A stretch of 33,015 nt of DNA from Thermoleophilia bacterium (GTDB lineage Bacteria; Actinomycetota; Thermoleophilia; Miltoncostaeales; Miltoncostaeaceae): NCBI GenBank assembly GCA_020848615.1, contig JADLHW010000084.1, positions 1 to 33,015 on the forward strand, given 5' to 3'. Made by a program: the position numbers and the translations under genes. Of this stretch, positions 16,655 to 23,489 are shown one piece after another. Position 1 is the stretch's first letter; every line of letters starts with the position of its first letter. Below the pieces are notes generated by a model that did no database searches, was not told the origin of the DNA, and was given only the letters and a program-made list of their open reading frames with translations.

Positions 16655-16906
16655 ATGCGGCGGATCACCGCGACGGACGCGGCACGGAACTTCGCGAGCA
16701 TGCTCGACGACGTCGAGCGGCACGGCGCGCACTTCGTGATCGAACGGCGCGGGCGCGTGGTGGCCGCGGTCGCCCCGGCGACGGCCGGGAACGGACGTGC
16801 CCTCAAGGACGCGCTGTCCGCGATGCCCGCCGATGGCGCCTGGCTCGACGAGCTCCGGCGCCTCCGCGAGGACCTCCCCGACCAGCGGCGCGCGTGGCCC
16901 GGCTGA
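16655..16906 (+). CDS. Phd/YefM-type antitoxin (second pair)
   Basis: This 83-residue protein is a small antitoxin. Residues 1-42 (MRRITATDAARNFASMLDDV, then FVIERRGRVVAAVAP) follow the Phd/YefM DNA-binding fold. The C-terminal stretch LKDALSAMPADGAWLDELRRLREDL is helical and would bind the toxin. Sequence identity to the antitoxin at 6208-6468 is low by eye, so this is a separate system and not a duplication. The gene overlaps its toxin by 13 bases. There is no Shine-Dalgarno before the ATG; a leaderless start is likely. Confidence 0.83.
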   Translation: MRRITATDAARNFASMLDDVERHGAHFVIERRGRVVAAVAPATAGNGRALKDALSAMPADGAWLDELRRLREDLPDQRRAWPG

Positions 16907-17289
16907 TCCTCGACACGTCGGTGCTCATCGCCGCCGAGCGGCGGGACGTCGACCTGCGGGACGTCCTCGGGGACGACGACGACGTCGCGGTCGCGTCGGT
17001 CACCGTCGCCGAGCTGCTGGCCGGCGCCGGGATGGCGTCACCCGAGCGCCGCGGCGTGCGCGAGGGGTGGGCGGACGTGCTGCTGGCCCTGCTGCCGGTG
17101 GAGGCGTACGACGCCGAGGCCGCGCGCGAGCACGCCGCGCTCATGGCGCACGCGCGGTCCACCGGGATGCGCGCCGGGGCGCACGACCTGATGATCGCGG
17201 CGGTCGCGGTGCGCAGCGACCGCGAGGTGGTCACCCGCGACCCTCGCGGGTTCGACCTCCCGGGGGTCAGGGCGCGGGTGCTCGCATGA
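16894..17289 (+). CDS. PIN-domain ribonuclease toxin, VapC-like (second pair)
   Basis: The 131-residue protein is a VapC-type PIN-domain endoribonuclease. Acidic active-site residues are D7 (LILDTSVLIAAER), E40 (SVTVAELLAGA), D98 (GAHDLMIAAVA) and D116 (VVTRDPRGFDLPGV). The pattern DTSVLIAAER and TVAELLAG is that of classical VapC, unlike the FitB-like toxin at 6465-6881. Translation starts at GTG 16894, within the antitoxin gene. The toxin's stop overlaps an ATG of a further small ORF (17286-17414), so a third coupled product is possible. Confidence 0.86.
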   Translation: MARLILDTSVLIAAERRDVDLRDVLGDDDDVAVASVTVAELLAGAGMASPERRGVREGWADVLLALLPVEAYDAEAAREHAALMAHARSTGMRAGAHDLMIAAVAVRSDREVVTRDPRGFDLPGVRARVLA

Positions 17290-17414
17290 CGAAGCGCTCC
17301 GTCGTGCCGGGGGACGGCGGGCTGGGCGGCCCCGGGCCCATCGGCTCGGAGTGGTCGATGCTCGTGTGGCGGTGGATCGGCCGGATGCTGCGGCGGCTGC
17401 GTCGCCGGGACTGA
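17286..17414 (+). CDS. Small basic ORF coupled to vapC-like gene, function unknown
   Basis: A 42-codon frame begins with ATG at 17286, in the ATGA overlap with the toxin stop. The sequence starts MTKRSVVPGDGG, passes a Gly/Pro-rich stretch, and ends in a strongly basic tail, WRWIGRMLRRLRRRD. The tail would form a cationic amphipathic helix. I do not recognise a family. The overlap geometry is like that of the other coupled genes here, which favours translation, but a chance frame in GC-rich DNA cannot be excluded. It ends 13 bases before the end of the convergent DUF2269-like gene. Confidence 0.4.
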   Translation: MTKRSVVPGDGGLGGPGPIGSEWSMLVWRWIGRMLRRLRRRD

Positions 17415-17427
17415 CGGGGCCGGTGGC

Positions 17428-17889
17428 TCAGGCCCCCGGCTTGGCGACCATCGCCCACACCACCACGATCAGCATGATCACCTCGGCGATGCCGACCGCC
17501 AGGCCGGCGCGGGCGAGCGACCGGGCGCGCGGGCCGTCGGCGCCGCCCTCGGCGACCGCCGCACGGATCCTCCTGCCCTCGGAGACGTGCCACGCCAGGG
17601 CGATCACCAGGCCGATGACCCAGCCGGCGAACCCGATGGACACCCAGGCGTCGCCGTACTCCCAGTTCCCCTCGTGCACGGCCCAGGCGCCGGAGGCCAG
17701 CAGCAGGATCGCCGCCGGGGCGAACACCCGCGTGCCGGCGTAGTCGCCGGCCTCGCTCAGCGCGACCACCTTCGCCGGGTCCCGCGACCCCCACGCCCAG
17801 AACGCCAGGGCCGTGAACACGATCCCCCCGCCCAGCCACGCCGCCGCCATCACGACGTGCACGATCACCAGTGCCTCGTATCCGGACAT
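17428..17889 (-). CDS. DUF2269-like integral membrane protein
   Basis: The 153-residue protein has four predicted membrane helices: ALVIVHVVMAAAWLGGGIVF, then APAAILLLASGAWAV, WVSIGFAGWVIGLVIALAW and AVGIAEVIMLIVVVWAMV. The first helix, with its VHVxxAAxWLGG pattern, matches small DUF2269 or CopD-like membrane proteins, where this His can bind heme or metal; no function is established. I chose the ATG at 17889, for which a run of G (GAAGGGGG) lies six bases upstream. The ATG at 17895 would have that run directly against it. It may be cotranscribed with the TauE-like gene upstream, which ends 54 bases earlier. Confidence 0.75.
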   Translation of the reverse strand: MSGYEALVIVHVVMAAAWLGGGIVFTALAFWAWGSRDPAKVVALSEAGDYAGTRVFAPAAILLLASGAWAVHEGNWEYGDAWVSIGFAGWVIGLVIALAWHVSEGRRIRAAVAEGGADGPRARSLARAGLAVGIAEVIMLIVVVWAMVAKPGA

Positions 17890-17943
17890 CTCCATCCCCC
17901 TTCGCGCTTCGGGTGATGGTACGTCGGGGCCGGTCCCGGTGCG

Positions 17944-18855
17944 TCAGGCGGTGGGGGCCTTCGTTCGCGGCGACTCGACGAACCGCCGCAGGGCCGGGGG
18001 CGCGTACCGGCCGCCGCGCACCGTGCTGAGCGTGAGCACCAGGACGCCCACCGACGCGATGGCGAGCGCGATCTCCGGCCCGCCGGGCGGTTCCCAGATC
18101 GCGATGCCGGAGGCCACCAGGATCACGGCGAGTCCCAGGCGAAGTGCCCGGTCGGGGATGTGGACGGTCCAGGACGCTCCCACCAGCGAGCCGGGGATCG
18201 ACCCCAGCAGCAGCCAGCCCAGGGCGTGCATGTCGACGTTGCCGGCGACGATGTGGCCGGTGCCCGCCACCCACAGCAGTGCCGCGGCATGGGCGAGGTC
18301 GGTGCCCACCACGGTGGCGGGGCGCATCGAGAAGGCGGTGAGCATGACCAGCGCGAAGAAGATCCCGCTGCCCACCGAGGTGAGGCCCACCAGGAACCCG
18401 CCGATGAGGCCCGTCGTCACGGCGATCACCTTCGCGCGGCGATCCATGCGCAGGCCGTAGCGCTCGATCTCCCGGGACCGCGCCACGGTTCGCAGCACCA
18501 TGCCGAGGCCGCCCAGCAGGAGGGCGGCGCCCAGCACGCGGGCCTCCAGGCCGTGCTTGTCGGCCGACTCCCCGTGGATCCACGTGGCCGCGGCCACCCC
18601 CACGAGTGACGCGGGGGCGCTGCCGATGAGCATCCAGGCGGTGAGGGTGAGGTTCACGACGCCCTGCCGCCGGTGCCGCCAGGCCGCCGCGGTCTTGAAG
18701 ATCGCCCCGTTCGCGAGGTCCGTGCCGACGGCGACGGTGGGCTGGAACCCCAGGAACAGCACCAGCACGGGGGTCATCAGCGATCCGCCGCCGACGCCGG
18801 TCGCCCCCGCGAGGGCGCCGATGCCGAGACCCACCAACACCAGCTGCCAGGTCAC
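17944..18855 (-). CDS. TauE/SafE-family membrane permease
   Basis: The 303-residue protein has about eight membrane helices in two similar halves, each opening with a Gly-rich motif: GIGALAGATGVGGGSLMTPV near the N-terminus and GLIGGFLVGLTSVGSGIFF in the middle. Each is followed by a VAVGTDLAN or VVGTDLAHA segment. This internal repeat defines the TauE/SafE (DUF81) family, linked to export of sulfite, sulfoacetate or other organic anions. No sulfur gene is visible nearby, so the substrate is unknown. Start GTG at 18855 has AGGAACGAG upstream. The following P-loop kinase gene lies on the same strand, 62 bases upstream. Confidence 0.83.
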   Translation of the reverse strand: MTWQLVLVGLGIGALAGATGVGGGSLMTPVLVLFLGFQPTVAVGTDLANGAIFKTAAAWRHRRQGVVNLTLTAWMLIGSAPASLVGVAAATWIHGESADKHGLEARVLGAALLLGGLGMVLRTVARSREIERYGLRMDRRAKVIAVTTGLIGGFLVGLTSVGSGIFFALVMLTAFSMRPATVVGTDLAHAAALLWVAGTGHIVAGNVDMHALGWLLLGSIPGSLVGASWTVHIPDRALRLGLAVILVASGIAIWEPPGGPEIALAIASVGVLVLTLSTVRGGRYAPPALRRFVESPRTKAPTA

Positions 18856-18917
18856 GTGCGTCTCGTTCCTGGGGTCGCCCTCATCACCGGTCCGCGCGGC
18901 ACCCTAGCGCCCGTGGC

Positions 18918-19409
18918 TCACCACCCCGCGGCGGCCAGGATGCGGGACGCCACCTCGGCGGGCGGCGCGTCGCCGTCGACGTCCACGGCGCCGGGCACCG
19001 GGACCGCGTCCCGGGCCATCGCCAGGTGGCCGTCCCGGTCGTCCGGGGCGTCGCGGCGCGCCAGGCGGCGCGCGATGACGGCGGCGGGCACCTCCAGCCG
19101 CACCACGGTGAGCGTGGCGCCCGGCGGCAGCGCCGCCTCGACGGCCTCCAGGTGCCCGGGGTCCGGCAGGAAGCGCGACGCCACGACCTCGCGGATGCCG
19201 GCGTCCCGGAAGCTCGCCAGCGCCGACGCGAGGTTCCAGGTGAGCACCTCCCGCACCGTCGCCCGCGCCGGGTCGGGACGCACCCACGCGAGCCAGTCGA
19301 GATCCACCAGCGCGTACGGCCGGGGACCGGCCTCCAGGAGGTCCCCGATGGCCATGAGCACCGTGGTCTTGCCGGAGCCGGGCGGCCCGGTGACCAGCAG
19401 CACCCGCAT
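18918..19409 (-). CDS. P-loop NTPase, small kinase-like
   Basis: The 163-residue protein starts MRVLLVTGPPGSGKTT, a Walker A loop at residues 8-16 (K14, T15). VDLDWLAWV follows at the usual second-strand position. A later segment, VVRLEVPAAVIARRLARRD, looks like the lid and nucleobase-side arginine helix of small-molecule kinases (gluconate, shikimate or adenylate kinase-like). The substrate is not recognisable. The ATG at 19409 overlaps the glgA stop by one base, so it is the third gene of a glgC-glgA unit. A role in the glycogen pathway is possible but is inferred only from this coupling. Confidence 0.72.
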   Translation of the reverse strand: MRVLLVTGPPGSGKTTVLMAIGDLLEAGPRPYALVDLDWLAWVRPDPARATVREVLTWNLASALASFRDAGIREVVASRFLPDPGHLEAVEAALPPGATLTVVRLEVPAAVIARRLARRDAPDDRDGHLAMARDAVPVPGAVDVDGDAPPAEVASRILAAAGW

Positions 19410-20809
19410 CAGGCGGCGAGTTCGGCGAACAGCTCCGAGTAGGCGCGGGCCGATGCGTCCCAGGAGCTGTCGTGGCCCATGCCCGCCAGCTGGATCGCCC
19501 GCCAGCGGGCCGGGTCGCGGAACGCCGTGGCCAGGTCCTGGAACGCGGCGGCCAGGGCGGCGGGCGTGGGGTCGTCGAACAGGAAGCCGTTCTCGGCGGT
19601 CACCGTGTCGGCCAGGCCCCCGGTGCGCCGCACCAGCGGCACCGCGCCGTACCGCATCGCGATGAGCTGCCCCAGGCCGCACGGCTCGAAGCGGCTGGGC
19701 ATCGCGAACGCGTCGCACCCGGCGTAGATCCGCTGCGCCAGCGCCGCGTCGAAGCCGATGCGAACGGCGACCATCCCGGGGTTCGCCCGGGCGAGGTCGG
19801 TGAACGCGTCCTCCAGCCACCCGTCCCCCGACCCCAGCAGGGCGATGCGGGCGCCGTCGTCCAGCATGGCGGGCGCCGCCTGCAGCAGCACGTCGAGGCC
19901 CTTCTGCTCCACCAGCCGCGCCACGACGCCCACCAGGGGCGTGTCGTCGGCGACGTGCAGGCCCATCTCGGCGGCGAGCGCCGTGCGGTTCGCGGCCCGC
20001 GCCCCGAGCGTGCCCGCGGTGAACGTGGCGGGGATGCGGGTGTCGGTCGCGGGGTCGAACGCGGCGGGGTCGATGCCGTTGACGATCCCGGCGACCGCGT
20101 CGCCCCGGTCGCGCAGCACGCCGTCCAGGCCGAAGCCGCCCTCGGGCGTGGTGATCTCCCACGCGAAGGTGGGGCTCACGGCGGTCACGCGGTCGGCGGA
20201 CGCCAGGGCCCGGCCCAGGAGGTTCACCGAGACGATGTCCGGATCGCCGGGCGCGGGCACCGACGGCAATCCGTGCCACGGCGCGAACCCGGCCTCCCGG
20301 ATGCCCTGGTACGCCATGTTGTGCACGGTGAGCACGGTGCGCACGTGGGCGTACACGGGGTCGGCGTCGCGCAGCTGGGCGAGCCGGAGGATCACGGGCG
20401 AGGCGTGCCAGTCCTGGGCGTGCACCACGTCGGGGATCCACCGGTCGTGGTGCAGGTCGGCGAGCGCCGCGTCCGCCAGCAGCATGTACCGGTCGGCCTC
20501 GTCCGGGCCCCCGTACAGGGGGGACCCGGTGAGCGGCGCGGCGTCCACCAGCCGGGTCTGGACCTTCGGGTGGTGGGGGAACGGCTCCGCCAGCAGGCAC
20601 ACCTCCACGTCGCCGGTGCCCCAGCGCACCCGGTCCCGCCACGCCACGCGGGCCCCGCGGTGGGGCATGACCCCCTGGGCGCGGGGCATCACGAGCCGGA
20701 TGTCGTGGCCCAGCTCCGCGAGGGCCACCGGCAGCGCCCCCGCGACGTCTCCCAGCCCGCCGACCTTGGCGTACGGCGACGCCTCGGCGGCGACCATCAT
20801 GATCCTCAT
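19409..20809 (-). CDS. glgA: Glycogen synthase (ADP-glucose, GT5)
   Basis: GlgA transfers glucose from ADP-glucose to the growing alpha-1,4 chain. The 466-residue protein is of the bacterial GT5 type: the N-terminal MRIMMVAAEASPYAKVGGLG has the K-x-G-G ADP-glucose loop (K15, G17, G18). HAQDWHASPVI, TVHNMAYQGI, VNGIDPAAFDP, VARLVEQKGLDVLL and the catalytic-site RFEPCGLGQL with TGGLADTV all follow in order. Its ATG at 20809 overlaps the glgC stop by four bases, and its own stop overlaps the kinase gene. Length is normal (about 470). This is not the GT4 GlgM type found in many mycobacteria and streptomycetes. Confidence 0.95.
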   Translation of the reverse strand: MRIMMVAAEASPYAKVGGLGDVAGALPVALAELGHDIRLVMPRAQGVMPHRGARVAWRDRVRWGTGDVEVCLLAEPFPHHPKVQTRLVDAAPLTGSPLYGGPDEADRYMLLADAALADLHHDRWIPDVVHAQDWHASPVILRLAQLRDADPVYAHVRTVLTVHNMAYQGIREAGFAPWHGLPSVPAPGDPDIVSVNLLGRALASADRVTAVSPTFAWEITTPEGGFGLDGVLRDRGDAVAGIVNGIDPAAFDPATDTRIPATFTAGTLGARAANRTALAAEMGLHVADDTPLVGVVARLVEQKGLDVLLQAAPAMLDDGARIALLGSGDGWLEDAFTDLARANPGMVAVRIGFDAALAQRIYAGCDAFAMPSRFEPCGLGQLIAMRYGAVPLVRRTGGLADTVTAENGFLFDDPTPAALAAAFQDLATAFRDPARWRAIQLAGMGHDSSWDASARAYSELFAELAA

Positions 20810-22104
20810 CCGGCCGCCTGCACCGTGCCGCCGGTGGGCACGCGGCCGCGCTTGGGGAAGTCCTTCTCGCCGACCTCGGGGTCGATGCGGCAGTTCCGCC
20901 CGACGTGCGCGCCGGCCGGGACCACCGCCCGCTTGCCCACCAGGGTGATCCCGGTGTTCAGCCGGCCCGGCTCGAGCTCGTTGGGGATCGTCATGTCCGG
21001 GCCCATCCCCACCTGCGCGTCGACGCCGATGATCGCCTCCTTGTCGACGATCACGTGGTCCAGCACCGCCCCGGACTCGACCACCGAGTCGAACATCACG
21101 ATGGAGTCGCGCACCACGGCGCCGGGCTTCACGATGACCCCGGGGGACAGCACCGACCGCTCCACCACGCCCTCGATGCGGCAGCCGTGGGAGATCAGCG
21201 ACTGGCGCACCACCGCCTGGGAGCCGACGTAGCCGGGCGGCCGCTCCTCGGACTTGGTGTGGATGAGCCACCCGCGGTCCGACAGGTCGATCTCCGGCTC
21301 GGACTCGAGCAGCTCCATGTTGCAGTCGAAGTAGCTCTGGATGGTGCCCACGTCGCGCCAGTACCCGTCGAACCGGTGCGCGAACACCCGGTCGCCGTCG
21401 GCGATCATGCGCGGCACCACGTCCCCGCCGAAGTCCTTCCGGGAGCCCTCGGTCTCGGCGTCCTCCACCAGGCGGCGGATGAGCGTGTCGGTGCGGAAGA
21501 TGTAGAAGCCCAGCGAGGCCAGGTCGGTCTCGGGCTTCTTCGGCTTCTCCAGCCACTCGGTGATGCGGCCCGCCTTGTCGGTGTTGGCGAGCCCGAAGCG
21601 GTGGGCCTCCTCGATGGGCACCCGCTGCAGCGCGATCGTGCAGTCCGCGTTCTGCTTGAGGTGCTGGTCGATCATCTCCCGGTAGTTCATGGAGTAGATG
21701 TGGTCGCCGCCGAGGATCATCACGTGCTCGGAGTTCAGCTCCTGCAGCTCCTGGATGTTCTGGTACACGGCGTCGGCGGTGCCGCGGTACCAGCCCGCCC
21801 CGCGCCGCCCGAGGTACGGCGAGATGAGCCGCACCCCGATGCTCTGGGAGCGGTCGAGGTCCCACGGCTTGCCCGTGCCGATGTGGTCGTGCAGCGACAC
21901 CGGGCGGTACTGGGTGAGCACCAGCAGGTCGTAGAGCTCCGAGTTCACGCAGTTCGACAGGGCGAAGTCGATGATGCGGTACTTGCCCGCGAACGGGACC
22001 GCCGGTTTCGCGCGCTGCGCGCTCAGGATGCTGAGCCGCTCCCCCTGGCCGCCGGCCAGGATCACCACGACGACGCCCTTGCGCTTGGGCTTCCAGACGG
22101 CCAT
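20806..22104 (-). CDS. glgC: Glucose-1-phosphate adenylyltransferase
   Basis: GlgC makes ADP-glucose from ATP and glucose 1-phosphate, the committed step of glycogen synthesis. The 432-residue protein has the nucleotide motif VVVILAGGQGERLSIL with the allosteric-site arginine and lysine region AQRAKPAVPFAGKYRIIDF. GWYRGTADAVYQNI, HIYSMNYREM, the sugar-phosphate segment EKPKKPE, and a C-terminal left-handed helix domain of hexapeptide type also follow. ATG at 22104 has AAGGAG eight bases upstream; a longer open frame to 22197 lacks one. It leads a three-gene unit glgC-glgA-kinase. Confidence 0.95.
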   Translation of the reverse strand: MAVWKPKRKGVVVVILAGGQGERLSILSAQRAKPAVPFAGKYRIIDFALSNCVNSELYDLLVLTQYRPVSLHDHIGTGKPWDLDRSQSIGVRLISPYLGRRGAGWYRGTADAVYQNIQELQELNSEHVMILGGDHIYSMNYREMIDQHLKQNADCTIALQRVPIEEAHRFGLANTDKAGRITEWLEKPKKPETDLASLGFYIFRTDTLIRRLVEDAETEGSRKDFGGDVVPRMIADGDRVFAHRFDGYWRDVGTIQSYFDCNMELLESEPEIDLSDRGWLIHTKSEERPPGYVGSQAVVRQSLISHGCRIEGVVERSVLSPGVIVKPGAVVRDSIVMFDSVVESGAVLDHVIVDKEAIIGVDAQVGMGPDMTIPNELEPGRLNTGITLVGKRAVVPAGAHVGRNCRIDPEVGEKDFPKRGRVPTGGTVQAAG

Positions 22105-22134
22105 CGGTCCCGCTCCTTCGGTTGATCCTGGGCG

Positions 22135-22140
22135 ATCGTA
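22135..22140 (-). promoter_or_regulatory. Possible -10 box of the glgC operon
   Basis: On the minus strand, TACGAT is found 31 bases before the glgC ATG, agreeing with the TAnnnT form of actinobacterial -10 boxes. Transcription from it would give a leader of about 24 bases that includes the AAGGAG ribosome site. The -35 region is unclear. The rest of the gap 22105-22224 shows no gene. Confidence 0.3.
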
Positions 22141-22224
22141 ACCCGGTGCGGTCCCCTTCGTCGTCCGGTGTACACCCCCTTCGCCGCCTCGTGACACACC
22201 CCGACCGCCCGTGTCGCCCGCTCG

Positions 22225-23358
22225 TCACGGCGAGGGCACCTGCCGAGCCAGAGCCTCCGCGCGCACCAGCACCGCGTCTTGGTGGGGTTGCAGCTCGTGT
22301 CCCGCCATCGCGGCGATGGCCGGCAGGAAGGGGTCCTCGACGCCCGCTCGCTCGCCGGAGAGCTCCTCGATGATCGCGAGTCCGAGGAACGGGGCCATGT
22401 AGCGCGAGTAGCCGCCCTCGTGGCACATCACGAGGTGTCCGCCGCAGAGCCTCGCCGCGGCACCCATGATCGCCCGGGTCATCTCCCGGAATCCCTCGCT
22501 GTGCAGCATGAGGCGGGACAGGGGATCCATCCCGCCGGCGTCGAGCCCCGACGGCACGATGATCAGATCCGGCCGGAATCGCTCGAGCGCGGGAACGACG
22601 ACGCGTTCCATCACGGCGAGGTACGCCCCGGTTCCGGTGCCCGGCGGGAACGGGACGTTGAGGTTCGTGCCGGCGCCTGCGCCGGCGCCGGTCGCGTCGA
22701 TGGCGCCGGATCCCGGCGGGAACGCCGCGTCCTGATGGATGGACACGGTGAGGACCCGCGGGTCCTCCCAGAAGATCTCCTGCGCGCCGTTGCCGTGGTG
22801 GGCGTCCCAGTCGACCACGGCGACGCGCGAGAGGCCGCGCGCCTCCAGCGCGTGGGCGGCCGCGACGGCCGCGTTGTTGAAGATGCAGAAGCCCAGGCCG
22901 TCGGCGGGCCGCGCGTGGTGCCCCGGCGGCCGGACGAGCGCGTAGGCATTGGGGACCAGGCCGTCCAGGACGGCGTCCACCGCCGTGAGCACCCCACCGG
23001 CGGCGAGGGCGGCGATCTCGTCGCCTCCAGCGCCGAAGCACGTCTCGCCGTACGGCGGGCCGACGTTGGCGTCACCCCCGGCACCGGCGCCGAGAGCCGT
23101 GATGCGGTCCAGGTACTCGCCGCAGTGGACGCGCAACAGCTCGTCGCGGGTCGCCGGCCGGGGCGCGATGAGGCGGAGCCGATCCGTGAGACCCGTGACG
23201 TCCAGCAGGTTCTTGATGCGCCGCTTGGCGGCAGGGGTCTCCAGGTGGAGGTCCGGCTCCAGGAACGTCGCCGGCGACGGTGGAAGGACTCCCGCGAAGT
23301 TCCCCGCGTCGTGCCACATGCAGCGCTCGCTCCATATGAGGCCTGTTCGCGGTGTCAT
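22225..23358 (-). CDS. Histone deacetylase-like amidohydrolase (HDAH / acetylpolyamine amidohydrolase class)
   Basis: The 377-residue zinc hydrolase belongs to the arginase-deacetylase fold and is closest to the class II HDAC-like bacterial amidohydrolases (HDAH type). Active-site residues are present: H147-H148 in RPPGHHARPADG, the Asp-His zinc site D183/D185/H187 in VDWDAHHGNG, zinc ligand D273 in PSGLDAGGMDPLSRLML, and the transition-state tyrosine Y317 in CHEGGYS. Substrates in the family include acetylated polyamines, acetyl-lysine-like amides and other short acylamides. ATG at 23358 has GGAGG seven bases upstream. The gene diverges from the amidohydrolase-transporter cluster, whose operator region it may share, so it probably acts on the same compound or a product of it. 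Confidence 0.9.
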   Translation of the reverse strand: MTPRTGLIWSERCMWHDAGNFAGVLPPSPATFLEPDLHLETPAAKRRIKNLLDVTGLTDRLRLIAPRPATRDELLRVHCGEYLDRITALGAGAGGDANVGPPYGETCFGAGGDEIAALAAGGVLTAVDAVLDGLVPNAYALVRPPGHHARPADGLGFCIFNNAAVAAAHALEARGLSRVAVVDWDAHHGNGAQEIFWEDPRVLTVSIHQDAAFPPGSGAIDATGAGAGAGTNLNVPFPPGTGTGAYLAVMERVVVPALERFRPDLIIVPSGLDAGGMDPLSRLMLHSEGFREMTRAIMGAAARLCGGHLVMCHEGGYSRYMAPFLGLAIIEELSGERAGVEDPFLPAIAAMAGHELQPHQDAVLVRAEALARQVPSP

Positions 23359-23489
23359 CCCCCAACCTCCGAGCGTCCGGCGTGGATGCGGAGCGCGTGC
23401 AGGGGCCTTGGACGCAGGGCCCGGTCGGCACCTCGAAATAGCTGCCGAGGGCCGATTGCATCGCGCGTCCGACTCGGGAGATGATGCCC
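23359..23489. promoter_or_regulatory. Divergent promoter region between HDAC-like and amidohydrolase genes
   Basis: About 130 bases separate the two opposite genes. For the plus strand, TTGCAT (23456-23461) and GATGAT (23480-23485) are spaced 18 bases apart and each match -35/-10 partly, with a predicted start near 23492. This would put the GTTCAACATGTTGAAC palindrome about 20-35 bases into the transcript. For the minus strand, CTATTT near 23440 is a weak -10 candidate. No gene or stable hairpin is seen. Confidence 0.3.
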
